Source: Martensiomyces pterosporus (lineage: Eukaryota > Kickxellomycota > Kickxellomycetes > Kickxellales > Kickxellaceae). From it: a stretch of 64,000 nt of DNA. The position numbers and the translations under genes were made by a program. Shown in pieces: positions 1 through 10,282 of this stretch; within the stretch, counting starts at the first letter, position 1, and each line of letters begins with the position of its first letter. The notes below the pieces were generated by a model, which saw nothing but the letters and a program-made list of their open reading frames with translations, was not told the DNA's origin and searched no databases. The stretch spans positions 1 through 64,000 of the forward strand of contig MU603965.1 of the NCBI GenBank assembly GCA_025201845.1. Reading direction: 5' to 3'.

Positions 1-1386
1 GGCTTGGCCAAGCCGGACCTCAAGCCGGACTTCCGGCTAGGCATGATGACTTCAATCACGTGATATGTAAATGGCGGTAGCCCCCCCTCTCCCTTTCTAA
101 CCCTTCCACGACAACAAAATGCCGTAGCATCCCACCGCCAAACTCCATTCACACTTCATACCAACCTGTTCCAACGTCATATTTCATTTACAACCTCGTA
201 CCTCCCCTCCTTCCCGAGTTATAACCCAAACCACCCCTCACCGCATATCCACGCTGTGTCCACGCTGTAAATGCCGACAAAAACATCACCTGTACTACAT
301 CAAAAAATTCATAATTAACCACCCTCCAAACCTCGTGGGCGTCTCCTACGTACATACACGAAGGCTGCACTTCAATTAAAACACTGCCTCTTCCCCTATT
401 CCAATTTTAAAATTAAACATCCATCAACATAACACCCTTTGTAGAAGATAATATGAGCGCAGTCACAAATGCCAGCATGCCGCTACTTACGCTTTTTTGC
501 ACTTGTGGTCTTCCAGTTGAGTTGTTCTATGCTGGCATGGTACGTATGGAAAGGCTATGCAACATGTTTCTGTCGATTCTACGTGCAAAGTAGCAATTTT
601 GTATGGACTGTGTGGTGATAACCTTTTGTCAAGCACTCCATATAAAGTGCACCATGTCTGGGACCAGTTCAAGAAAATGTTGGTAGCGTCGCTCAATATT
701 ATAGGAAGCACCCTTGGTAGAGATCTTGTGTCCTGTAGTGTCCCAGGATATACTTTTGAGAACAAAACACAAAGAATAGAATGTCAAATGCTACCCAATC
801 TTCATTCCAAGTTGGGTATCAGTGACTTGTATTAGTAGACAGTAGTAAACGGTGTAATAGTATATTTTGCGAGAGAGGTTAATGGTAGCTCCATCGTGCG
901 AGACTTTGGATATAGTGATTGTGAGACTTTTAGGATACTAAAATGAAGAGACAATTGATACTATAAAAATGATACTTTCGAGACTTTGCTAAGGTCAAGC
1001 AGCTCCTTGTTCGTAGGCAGCCAATCGAGGCACTATACCACTGGACTGCAAATCATCCCATGTACATATGGCGGAAAACTGTTTCTCATTTTCGTGTAAT
1101 GGAGTATACCTTTTGAACAAGCCAAAAGTATTGAAATATTTGTGTAATGGCCGATATGCGGTCTTTTTGTCAGTAGACTTAGTTATTGAGAATGGCGTGG
1201 GTATGTGGCATGGTAGAGTATGTATTGCATAGATTCATTAATGGAGGATGGCAAACTTCTATGATGTCAGAAATTTATAGACAAGGCACAGCCATTTTGT
1301 CTAGCGAATGAATATGGCAAATAGCGTATAGCATCTAGGGTGAGCACTAGTGGCAACCAGCCATCCGAGAAATTCAAAGGACTCCT
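1..1386. other. AT-rich gene-free region at the window edge
   Basis: I see no gene I can support here. The first bases form a 14-bp perfect palindrome (positions 1-14) followed by two copies of AAGCCGGAC, and a 10-bp palindrome ATCACGTGAT containing an E-box core lies at 55-64. From about 370 to 1340 the DNA is visibly richer in A/T than the rest of the window. A 92-codon open frame on the plus strand (557-835) is overlapped by one on the minus strand, and neither resembles a known family. Together with the LINE copies that follow, this looks like repeat-type or relic DNA rather than gene space. Confidence 0.5.
1368..1386. repeat. Left target-site duplication of LINE copy 1
   Basis: The 19-bp sequence agaaattcaaaggactcct is repeated exactly at 2013-2031. 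The intervening DNA is the LINE fragment. Homology to the second LINE copy begins at the base immediately after this repeat (1387 aligns with 2791), as expected for a duplication made on insertion. Confidence 0.85.
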
Positions 1387-2012
1387 CCCGCCGCCTCCCA
1401 GCACCAGTGCGACCCCGGCAGCGGATGACATGAGTGCTCGCTTTGCTGCAGAGTGCCATGGCCACCTCATCCTGGACCAGCGGTGGATCGACAACTTCAA
1501 GCAGGCCCTCGAGCGGGACTATCGGCAATACAACCGCCCACTAAACCAAACATTTACTGAAGAGTTCACTCACAGATGTAGGATCACGTTCAGAAGCGCG
1601 GTGGCAAACGCGTACGACCGATCCCTAGTGCGCAACAAGTTGCAGATCGACCGAGAGCTCCGTTCCACCATCCCGCCCGCCACCCGCCGCAGTATTATGC
1701 GACGCAACAAGCGGAGCGGGTTCCAGACAGCCACAGCAGATGGTGTACCGAGTTTTCCAAGAACCTTTGCTGACCGCGGTCTAGGGCTCAAGGAGTTTTG
1801 CAGGTCCATGTTGCGAGGCCGGCAACAAGGAGCAACAACAGCGCCTAGGTAATTTATTCACGGGCTCTCCCGGATGGCACAGCATGTGTTTGCTTAGTTT
1901 CCTGTCGCTCCAACGACATGGCTTCTCGTGCTCCTTAGCCGACCCGCTATGGGGACTTCTAGTTTCTTGGCTCTTAGTTAAGTTCATTAGGAAATACATC
2001 GGCTCCATCATC
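1387..2012 (+). mobile_element. 5'-truncated LINE-type retrotransposon fragment (copy 1)
   Basis: This is the 3' end of a non-LTR element. Its first bases match position 2791 onward in copy 2, and the two remain similar through a shared block that encodes a conserved but unrecognised C-terminal segment: AADDMS, then FTEEFTHR, then a run around SLVR. Both copies end in a similar tail (ATTRGGAAATACA, then GGCTYMATCATC). The insert is bounded by a perfect 19-bp direct repeat, the signature of target-primed reverse transcription. There is no poly(A) tail; the end is a short ATCATC run, as in some LINE clades. The fragment carries no RNase H or RT and cannot move on its own. Confidence 0.85.
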
Positions 2013-2031
2013 AGAAATTCAAAGGACTCCT
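2013..2031. repeat. Right target-site duplication of LINE copy 1
   Basis: Exact 19-bp copy of 1368-1386, directly after the element's ATCATC terminus. Removing 1387-2031 would restore an uninterrupted pre-insertion site. Confidence 0.85.
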
Positions 2032-2196
2032 GGCGCTGATAGTGATAGATAGCTTTTGTGTTGAGCTTCTCTCAAGTACAGCTGTAGATTTATACCAGCT
2101 TTATCAACGTTGATGATAGAACTGGAGAAGTTCAACATTTTACTTGTCAAATACCGAGATACTTGTATTGAAAGTAGTATTTGTTGCATTTAACAT

Positions 2197-3061
2197 AATG
2201 CGAGGATCATGGCGCAACTCCTAACAACCGTCCTTGTCCCTGATGACTTGGAGGTCAGAGTGCACTGTGACTCGGAGACAGCGATCGCCATGATGGCCCA
2301 GATGCAGGAGGACTGGCTGTGTCGGGAGTTTGAGAAATTGCCCATGGCATATCTCGCATGCTGGGCAGTGAAGTGTCTCAGCACCCGCACGGTTCCTCTC
2401 CAACTAGAGTGGGTCAAGGGTCACTCAGGCATCCAAGGCAACAAAGACGTCGATAAACTGGCAAAGTCAGTGCACATATTCCCAGACAAAAGGTGGCAGA
2501 TCACAGGGCAGTCAACTGCCCTGATGCTCTCGGCGCTGGGCATGGTCCACAGACGAGGCGGTACCTACACAAACTACCACGCCATCTATGTCGCAAATAG
2601 CAGGGATTCAAAAAAGCGTGGGTTCTGGCTAGCAGCCATGAATATGAACCTGCCGACGATGAAACGCAACACCGCCTGGTACCCGGCTGCATACCCGGAT
2701 GCTCGCGAGATGCGACTCTGCCCGTGGTGTGAGCAGATCAGAGTCAGCGGTGCACACGCTCACCTGCGCTCACGGCGAACAGGAGGCAGACCCGCTGCCT
2801 CTCAGCACCAACGCGACCCTGGCAGCGGATGATATGAGCGGTTGTTTTGTTGCAGAGCGCCACAGCCACTTCATCCTGGACCAACTCTGGACCGACAACG
2901 TCAAGCAAGTCCTCGAATGGGACTACCGACGACAAAACTACCCACTAAACAAAGCGTTTACAGAAGAGTTCACCCACAGATCCAGGGTCACGTTCAGAGC
3001 CACGGCGGCAAACATGTACAGCCACTCACTAGTGCGCAGCATGATGCGAATTGACCGATGA
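2197..3061 (+). pseudogene. LINE ORF2 C-terminal remnant: partial RNase H plus CCHC-type end, frameshifted
   Basis: The first frame (2197-2832) reads as the second half of an RNase H domain. It has an acidic motif DSETAI and the typical WVKGHSGIQGN block followed by VDKLAK. The N-terminal catalytic Asp and the RT are missing. The frame then reaches LCPWC, the usual start of a LINE C-terminal CCHC motif, but the matching H-x-L-x-C (VHTLTC) lies in a different frame that continues to 3061. A frameshift around 2735-2755 has therefore broken the protein. The segment after it is homologous to the open frame in copy 1. It is a dead copy that once encoded part of a retrotransposon replicase. Confidence 0.75.
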
Positions 3062-3246
3062 CCCCATTCCCTCATCTCACCTGCTACCTGTGGCAACCAG
3101 CTGAGCGGGTTCCAGGCAGCGGCAACAAGGGGCCACAGCAGCACTTAGGTAATCCTATTCACTGGCTCCTTCCAGATGGCATAGGTTTTCATGTGCAATG
3201 GTTATCTCTCATGGATGTCTATTGGAAATACAATGGCTTAATCATC
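2197..3246 (+). mobile_element. 5'-truncated LINE-type retrotransposon (copy 2) with RNase H remnant
   Basis: A longer relative of copy 1. Recognisable sequence starts inside the RNase H domain at about 2197 and ends near 3246 with the tail also seen in copy 1. The 3' end lies about 40 bases from the stop codon of the convergent COG6 gene, so the element occupies that gene's downstream flank. I could not find a matching target-site duplication: the bases after 3246 do not recur near 2197, so either the true 5' boundary is elsewhere or the duplication has decayed. Confidence 0.75.
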
Positions 3247-3285
3247 GTTGTACTGTTTAGTGTCTGTGAGGCAGCAGCTGTTGTG

Positions 3286-5397
3286 TTAGAGCAAAGTCGA
3301 CACAGTCTCAGGCGTATGCAGCAGGCCCATCGATGAATTTTGGTCTTTGCCGCTCTCGTTCCACATCTGGCAAATGCGATCGTACAACACCGCGTATTCC
3401 TCGACAAACTTCTGAACAACTCTCTGACATACAGTCCTGGCCGCCACGTGGCTATCCATACGACTGACCAAGCGCGATACATCGAGATCTGTAGCCGTCT
3501 TCAAGCCCTGGTTGAAGAGTGCCAGCTGTTTGGCCAAGTCCTCATTAGATATGCCTTCTAGACCGGCGGAGCCCAGAGGCAAATGCGATTTCTCCTTCAT
3601 TATCTCCAACAGCTGTGCGCACAACACATCGTTCAGCGAGGATTCCTGGTCAGCGCACTTGGAATACCATGCTTGGAGGCTGACAAACTGACTCGTTGTG
3701 TCCTGGGTCAGAACGAGCAGCACGTTATGCTCAAAGATTGTCCGCTCATAATCGCGCAGCTGATTGTTCTGGGCTGCTGAGCTATGCGCCTCGCGCAAGA
3801 TCTTTTCCAGAATCACGCTGACATCGTCGATTACCGACTTTGTGCCTCCGCTACTATCTTGCTGCTGCTGCTGCTGCTGCTGCTGCTGTAACATATGTGA
3901 GCTGCCGCTGAGCGAGATCGAGTCCTCGTGCAGATATAGAATCTCGGACAGCACGATGAGCAGGGAGTTGAGCGATTCAGGCACTTCCAGCGTAGGCGAG
4001 ACAGAGTCGAAATCGGCAACTGCAGCATCAGCATACGAATCCAGGATAGTCATCAGCTTTGCGTGCGTCGTATTGCACAGGGAAGTAATGGTAGCCATGA
4101 ATGCAGTGTCTGGCGGACATACCAGACCAAAGAGCTCGGCGTAGAACGAGAGCAAGTTATTGATGCGATAGAGGGCAGTGGGCGACCGCATTTCCTCTGT
4201 GGTCTGGTTGATACGGATCTCCAGCGGGCGTGCAAGGTTTTCGAGCGACAACCCCAGCAGCTGCGACTTTGACCCGTCCTCGGACCACTCCTGCTGTTGC
4301 TGCTCCAAGTCGCGCTTATTGGTCAATGAAAACAGCGTATCCAAGAGCTCCTTTTCCGATGCGCACGCCTGGTGCACCCAAGCAAGCATATCGCCAACAT
4401 ATCGCTGCGGATCAGCAGCATGGACCTCAATCGGCCTGGGAGTGCCGTTGGGGCCTCCACGAACCAGTGCGGTAATAAATGACCTGGCCAGAGACTCGCA
4501 CCGAATCTTTGCAATCTCACTAGTGGCCACATCAAACAGCGGTCTATGCGACTGCAGTTTCTGCAGTGCCTGCTTGAGCTGCGAGCTAAATTCTGGCGAG
4601 TCCTTGTTTAGCTCGCGCACTTCGCCAAGTACCCAGCGCAAAAGAGTCTTGTATGCTGTTTCCTCCTGTGCGGCCAGTTCGCGTGAAAGGTCGCCGACAG
4701 CAGTCTGTGACTTGACAGCCATCAACTTCTGGCACTCAATGCGTGTGCGCGTAACCTTGTCCAATGCAGCAAAGTACTTGTCATCGATATTCACCACTCG
4801 CGAGCCGCCCTTGCCCATGACAGCCGCAGCCTCTTCATCCGTCAATGCGAACCGCGAAATAAACTCCGATGCCAGCTGGAGTCTGGTGGCCAAGTCCCGG
4901 CGCTCATCCACCAAAAGGCTGGCCTGTTCGGCGGCACCCGCCGTGCACCGCAGCGCCAAGTTTACCTGGCCACGCAGCTCTGCGCACTGCGCATCGATAT
5001 GGTTGACTGACTGCTCAAGCTCGGCAAACACACTGTCCGCCTGTTTCAAAGAGTCAAGAAATTCGGCGTCCAGCCTAGTCACTTGCTCTTGCATGTCCGC
5101 CCGCAAGTCGCGGTGCCTTGCCAGCCCACCCAGACCGTACGACGAGTAATTGCCGTTGCTAGCATTGCTGCTGTCGCCAGTGATATCTATTTTTAAGCCG
5201 CTGCTGTCGTCGCTGATGGTTGGTTTGGCTGCCTTTGTTGCCGGCAAAGATTTCTCCTCATAGCAAGAGGCCAGGGCTTCAAGTGCGGTGCGCACCTCGG
5301 GCCCATCCAGTGGCGACCGAACAATTTGCTGTACTCGGCGACCCAGCGACCCGCTCGCACGCCTGTCCGGCAGTGTAGACGGAGGAGACACGTACAT
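3286..5397 (-). CDS. COG6: Conserved oligomeric Golgi (COG) complex subunit 6
   Basis: Single-exon gene for 703 aa, about the length usual for COG6. COG6 belongs to lobe B of the eight-subunit COG tether that docks retrograde vesicles at the Golgi and so maintains glycosyltransferase sorting. The N-terminal third is helical with coiled-coil character (about residues 90-200). The family block around RTRIECQKLM follows, and the C-terminus carries the expected YDRICQMWNE segment before a short LLHTPETV end. A pure glutamine run of about ten residues sits near residue 505 inside the otherwise conserved C-terminal domain; it is encoded by CAG codons and is probably length-variable. The ATG is followed by a disordered Ser/Arg-rich leader. 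Downstream it converges on a LINE relic about 40 bases away. Confidence 0.85.
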   Translation of the reverse strand: MYVSPPSTLPDRRASGSLGRRVQQIVRSPLDGPEVRTALEALASCYEEKSLPATKAAKPTISDDSSGLKIDITGDSSNASNGNYSSYGLGGLARHRDLRADMQEQVTRLDAEFLDSLKQADSVFAELEQSVNHIDAQCAELRGQVNLALRCTAGAAEQASLLVDERRDLATRLQLASEFISRFALTDEEAAAVMGKGGSRVVNIDDKYFAALDKVTRTRIECQKLMAVKSQTAVGDLSRELAAQEETAYKTLLRWVLGEVRELNKDSPEFSSQLKQALQKLQSHRPLFDVATSEIAKIRCESLARSFITALVRGGPNGTPRPIEVHAADPQRYVGDMLAWVHQACASEKELLDTLFSLTNKRDLEQQQQEWSEDGSKSQLLGLSLENLARPLEIRINQTTEEMRSPTALYRINNLLSFYAELFGLVCPPDTAFMATITSLCNTTHAKLMTILDSYADAAVADFDSVSPTLEVPESLNSLLIVLSEILYLHEDSISLSGSSHMLQQQQQQQQQQDSSGGTKSVIDDVSVILEKILREAHSSAAQNNQLRDYERTIFEHNVLLVLTQDTTSQFVSLQAWYSKCADQESSLNDVLCAQLLEIMKEKSHLPLGSAGLEGISNEDLAKQLALFNQGLKTATDLDVSRLVSRMDSHVAARTVCQRVVQKFVEEYAVLYDRICQMWNESGKDQNSSMGLLHTPETVSTLL

Positions 5398-5731
5398 TTA
5401 GAAGGCTGTGAGGCGGAAGGGGGAGGCAAATTCAGAGCAGGAATTAAATAAATTGAAGGTAATCGGAGTAGGGGAGAGAAGAGAGAAGAGGGAAGGAGCT
5501 GGCTTGCAGCCACTTTATTCCTGAGGCTGCACTGGATATTTCCTGGCCACCGCCCCCGAAGACAGCCCGCAAGCCTGCTCGTGTAGATTGGGTGGGGAGT
5601 GTGAATTATTATGCAAGACAGAGTAAGAGAGAGGTAGATAGAAAAGCAAGCAGGAAAAGAGAGAGTAGAAGGCTAAGAGGGGTAGAAAAGAGGCACAGGA
5701 CAGCACAGATTGAAAGGAAATAGCGAATGCC
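5398..5731. other. Intergenic, COG6 5' flank and Ras 3' flank
   Basis: No gene seen. The sequence is purine-rich on the plus strand (GAGAGAAGAG-like runs, 5470-5500 and 5620-5700). This corresponds to a pyrimidine-rich 3' region for the Ras transcript, and it abuts the COG6 start codon. Confidence 0.5.
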
Positions 5732-7251
5732 TTAAAGGATCACACAGCTGCAGCCGCCAGCATTGTCCTCGGGCGCTCCTTGTCCGCCGGCAGCGACGCC
5801 AGACTTGACTCCCGGAACAGAGGCAAACTCCTTGTTGTAGCGGCGGATCTCGCGAACCAGCGTATAAAAGGCCTCGTCGACGTTGACCTTTGTCTTTGCC
5901 GAGGTCTCCAAGAACGGGCATCCAAAGGCCCTGGCCATCTCCTGTCCCTCCTGTGCGCCGACCTGGCGCTCAGCCTCGAGATCGCACTTGTTGGCGCAGA
6001 TGATCATTGGGAAGTAGTCGCGGTCCTTTACGCGCAGGATCTGCTGCTGGAATGTAGGCATCTCCTCGTACGAGTTCCGCGACGTGATGCTGTACACCAG
6101 CAGGAATCCCTCGCCAGTCCGCATGTACTGCTCCCTCATCGCACTACATTCGAGCAAATGGCGGAGTCGTGCATGCGAGTTGCCATAGTTAGTAACCCCG
6201 TCAACATACACTGGTGCTCAGAGGGATGTGGATCTTCAAACGGAGTTTGTCTGGTCAATGACAGCAGCCGAAAACAACAACAACAACAACAAAACGGAGA
6301 GCCGGATTGAGTTTGGGGGAGGTAGCATGTTGCGCACGTTATCTGGAAAGAGGGAGCTGCGAGGGGGGGAAAATATGCACAGCAGCGATTTGCAATTTTG
6401 CGCAAAGACTTGGCGATCGGCAGGAGTGAGAGCAGCGGGTAGGGGAGGAAAAAGCATCAACAACAGCTGGAGAAGAGCGAAGGCTGTGTGCAGCATGCAT
6501 GCACGCGTCAAGGAAGGTGAGGGAATGGATATATCCCAGCATGTAGTCGTTTTTTGCGCGCGGCGGCGACATGTATACAACATACCTGTATTCCTCTTGG
6601 CCAGCAGTATCGAGAACATCGAGCATGGCCGTCTCGTCATCGATCACGCACTGCTTGCGGTACGAATCTACACGCGTAGAGATAGCAACAGTCACAGACA
6701 TAGCGTCTTCAAACGGGATATCAGACGCATGGCTGGATACACACACGCAGCATGAGGCATGACATAACCGCACGAGTGCAGAAGGGTGGACTGATAACGT
6801 ACCTTCGATAGTGGGATCATACTCGTCAACAAAGTGGGACTGGATGAACTGGATTGTCAAGGCAGACTTTCCGACACCTAAAACAGGAGAGGATTAATAG
6901 CACAGGCACAGGCAGATGCAGACGCAGACGCGGAGAGAAAGAATGAGAGGCAGAAGAGTACAAAGAGGTGCATGGAGTAAATAACCTTTATACGGGATCC
7001 GCCTATTCTGCCCCAGCAGAAGCAGCATTAAAAGCAGCAGCAGTATCTGAAGCGGGATGGATGGGCTTGCGCGCATACAGCTTCCTTTGCACCGCACAAA
7101 GGCCGGCATCAGCAGCAGCATAGCATAGCATACTGGGCATATGCTGCACTTGCTGTGCGTGTTTGCATGTGTATGATGTGTATGATGTGTACTTACCACC
7201 ACCGCCGACAACAACGAGCTTATACTCGCGAACAAACTGAGCCTTTGACAT
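5732..7251 (-). CDS. ras: Ras-family small GTPase (four exons)
   Basis: Exons, 5' to 3' on the minus strand: 7251-7197, 6877-6803, 6667-6586, 6143-5732. All three introns are GT-AG and the joined frame gives 207 aa. The assembled protein is a canonical Ras. It has a P-loop [11 protein letters not shown] spanning the first splice junction, switch [15 protein letters not shown], switch [18 protein letters not shown] spanning the third junction, ANKCDLE (NKxD) and ETSAKT. Residues matching human Gly12 and Gln61 are wild type. The tail ends in CVIL: a CaaX box whose final Leu favours geranylgeranylation, with a second Cys two residues upstream for palmitoylation. It is therefore a plasma-membrane signalling switch. 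Introns of 442 and 319 nt are long compared with the others in the window. Orthology to a particular yeast Ras cannot be decided here. Confidence 0.93.
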
Positions 7252-8980
7252 TATTGTTTACAAGTTCCGCGCCGAGCGTATTATGTGTGCTATTTACTGC
7301 TAGTAACAACCCGTGGCTTGTATGCGTTTGTAACAGAGAATAAGAGTGGCGAATTTTTTTTGGGTTCCTATGTGCCAGCAGCAAGGTGTTTCAAGGACAG
7401 CAGATAGAATGCAGTTTAGCCAGTGCCTGCACATATGCTCGTATACATGTGTGTATGGCAGCAGCAGTGCTCATATGTGCAGCCAGTGTGTGCTTGGGCA
7501 GCAGTGTGGCAAAAAGGAAGTACCGCAAAACACTGGCCAAGCGGGGGGGGCTAGTAAGTTGGTTTTCTTTTTGGCAGATTGCGCTCAGGGACACGAAATT
7601 ACACGCGCAACAACAAGCAAGCGCTATGCAGCCGCTGCAGGCAGTCTATAGCTCGCAACGACCATGCGTGCTCGGCATATGAGAGTATCTCGTACCTATG
7701 CGCCTATAGCAGTGCCCGTCAAGGTACAGTCGAATAAGAGCTCCGAGCGCGTGGAATAGAACGACCTCCGTGTGTGGGTGAAAAAGCGTAGCTACAGATC
7801 TGAATTGCGGGTCTGTATAGCAAAAGAAAAAAAGGCGGAGTAGTATGAGAGCGGGAGACACAAGAGGCTGAAAGCAGGAGACAAGAGGCTGAGAGCGCAA
7901 GCTAGCTAGTGAGAGGGTGTTGGAGAAAGAGAGAAGAGAAGAGAGAGAAAAGAGAAAATGGCAGAGCAAGCGCTTGGGGAGGAGAATGATAGGCTCTGGC
8001 TGGAAAGGCCGGCTGGGGGCCATCTGGGTTGCGAGAAATAATAATTCTTGGTTGTTTGCTAGCAGCAGTAGTGCAGTGGCCAGAGCAGGCTGGCTGTGCC
8101 TGCTGCGAAGAGCTGCCCACATAGGGAGTTACTTTCTTTATTTTGACGTAAACAACCAGAGCCCGCAAGTGCAGAATAATTTGAATGTAGCGCAGATCCT
8201 CTGCAAGAAACAAGCCAGGTGCGAGCGAGAGGGGTGGATGGGGGGTGTGTTTGGAACCAGGGGGCGCGTCTGCCTGCCTGCCTGCCTAGTCCAGGCTTTC
8301 TCTGCAGGCACCCTCTGCTTATTCTTGGACATGACAATTGCAGAAGCGCCATTCCTTGCGCTGCTTTTGTTTGCCATGAAATGTGAGCAATATACACACA
8401 CCCACACGCTCCGCTGTGGCGGGGGATGCTCAGGCTAATAATGGCGCTTGCGCATCGGGGCTAATTTGCTTGACTTATGCCGAAGCTCAGACGCCAATGC
8501 AGCGCATGCAGATGCCCGAGCTCCTACACTCCTTGCCTGCCTGCTGCGCTGGCTCGCTCACAGAAGAGCTGGGAGAAGCCAGAGCCAACAAAAGGGAGTG
8601 GCGCGGCATGTTCAAGTGATGGCAGGCTTGCTGCGTGCGCCAGGGCAAGCAGGCAGCGCGAGCAGTGTTTCCGTGCTGCTGCCATCGCCGTTGCCACTAC
8701 CGGTGCTTCTGCTGGAGACGCGGCATGAATGCAACCCTGTCTTTGTCCCAGCACGGCCACTCCCATTGTTCAATACTTGCATCTGATGTGCACATTTCTC
8801 CTATTCAAGCATGCACCGGCGGCGGATGGGTTTGGCTGGCTGATTTGATAGACAGGTGGGTGCTCCAAAGCTATCCAAGCGGATCTGCCAAAGAGAAACA
8901 ATTGGAGGATGTGCAAAACATGCCACACAGCCTGCAGGATGAACACACAAAGCAAGCTATCCGCCAGACAGGGAGCACTC
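7252..8980. other. Long intergenic region between Ras and eEF1B-gamma
   Basis: No supportable gene in 1.7 kb. It holds the Ras 5' flank and the distal 3' flank of eEF1B-gamma. Visible features are a CTGC/CCTG tetranucleotide run near 8268-8288 and purine-rich tracts around 7915-7960. Open frames exist on both strands but overlap each other and have repeat-like composition. Confidence 0.5.
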
Positions 8981-9030
8981 ACAGAACAAGACAAAACAAG
9001 ACAAAACAAGACAAAACAAAACAAAACAAA
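8981..9030. repeat. 10-bp tandem repeat in the eEF1B-gamma 3'UTR
   Basis: Five units of ACAAAACAAR end one base before the eEF1B-gamma stop codon. In the mRNA sense this is a U-rich UUUGUUUUGU tract beginning directly after the stop. Confidence 0.8.
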
Positions 9031-9031
9031 G

Positions 9032-10282
9032 CTACTTGAATGTCTTGCCGTCCGCATATTCACGTGGGAGAGCGGCTCCCTCCCAGGCGAAGCAGTCCTC
9101 GATCTCTGCCCTGATCCTTGGGTCCTTGTAATCGGCCTTGGTCCAGTCAAACGACTCGTAGTCGGCAGCATCGGTGACCTCCTCGGGCACTTCCTGGCCA
9201 CGCACAATAAAGTAGCCCCAGATCTGGTTGTCTCCGTCATTGCCCAGCACCAGCAAGTTGCCAAATGCGTACTTGCGTGCTCGCTCCAGACGCGCAAAGA
9301 ACCCGCCAACCAGGTTGTTGGACATGAAGATCTTGGACAGCTCGTCGTTGTACTTGTACTCGACCTTCCAGAACGAGTAGCCCTCTGGGTCAAAGTGCTC
9401 CCACAGCCAGTTCATGGCCGTAGGCTTTGTGTCGTTGTTCGAGTACACGCGCTTCCACTCATCCAGGACCATCTTGGCAGGCGGAAGAAGGTCAAGCTTG
9501 CTCTTGGGCTTTGGTGCCGGCTTGGGCTCCTCCTCCTTCTCGGCGACGACATCCTTCTTCTCGGCCTTCTTGGGCTGCTGCTTTTGCTCAGCAGCGGGCT
9601 TCTTGTCCTTCTTGTCCTTCTTTGGCGGCACATAGGCTTGCGGTGTTTCGCACAGAACGACCTCGCCAGCGATGGCCTTGAACGCAGGCTGCCGAACGAT
9701 GGTTTTAAAGTACCTGGTCACATTGCGGTACTTCAAGCGGCGCTGCTTGTCCAGGTACTCGGTGAACAGCGGGTGCAGGTCGCTAGCAACAACAATGTCG
9801 GCAACAGTCAAGCGCTCGCCTACCAAAAAGGTCTTGTCCAGCAAAACGTCGTTGAGCGCACCCAGGTACCTGTCAATGTTCTTCTCCGCCTGGTCGACTG
9901 CGGGCTTAAAGTACACGGTGCTTCCCTGAATGGGCTTCTGCCAGCCGTGAGTTGCCTGAAGGATCTCCGATTCGGCAAACAGAATGTACTGCAGTATCTT
10001 TGTAGTCTCCTGATGCGTCCTCCCAACCAGCGGCGAGTCCTCGCGCAGCCCCGCTAGGTAGTAGGCGATGGCGTTGCTGTCGTTGACTGTGAACCCATCC
10101 GAGCCAACGAAGGCTGGGAACTTGCCGATGGGGAAGTGGGACAGGTACTCGGGCGACTTGTTGGTTTCGCCCTTCTTAAAGTCGGGGGTTAGCTCGATAT
10201 CGAGGCCCAGGTACTGCGCAACGACGCGAGCCTTGAATGAGCGGTAGTGGATGTTGCGGCCGATAAACTTTCCAGCAGACAT
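9032..10282 (-). CDS. EEF1G: Translation elongation factor 1B subunit gamma
   Basis: Intronless, 416 aa from the ATG beginning MSAGKF. An in-frame ATG eight codons upstream (10306) is possible but adds residues not typical of the family. The N-terminal half (about 1-210) is a glutathione-transferase-like domain with the FPAFV and SNAIAYYLAG blocks. A Lys/Glu/Pro-rich linker (about 215-260) follows, then the conserved EF1G C-terminal domain with NWLWEHFDPEGYSFW and NLLVLG. The protein scaffolds the guanine-exchange complex that recycles eEF1A during translation in the cytosol. It is divergently transcribed from an RRM gene across a 748-bp shared promoter region. Confidence 0.95.
   Translation of the reverse strand: MSAGKFIGRNIHYRSFKARVVAQYLGLDIELTPDFKKGETNKSPEYLSHFPIGKFPAFVGSDGFTVNDSNAIAYYLAGLREDSPLVGRTHQETTKILQYILFAESEILQATHGWQKPIQGSTVYFKPAVDQAEKNIDRYLGALNDVLLDKTFLVGERLTVADIVVASDLHPLFTEYLDKQRRLKYRNVTRYFKTIVRQPAFKAIAGEVVLCETPQAYVPPKKDKKDKKPAAEQKQQPKKAEKKDVVAEKEEEPKPAPKPKSKLDLLPPAKMVLDEWKRVYSNNDTKPTAMNWLWEHFDPEGYSFWKVEYKYNDELSKIFMSNNLVGGFFARLERARKYAFGNLLVLGNDGDNQIWGYFIVRGQEVPEEVTDAADYESFDWTKADYKDPRIRAEIEDCFAWEGAALPREYADGKTFK

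Noticed and set aside
4178..5149. A 323-codon plus-strand frame inside COG6
   Set aside because: Ser/Cys-rich mirror of the COG6 coding strand with no recognisable protein.
8268..8288. CTGC tetranucleotide run as a possible structured or mobile element
   Set aside because: A simple microsatellite; similar CCTG runs occur near 63390 and need no other explanation.
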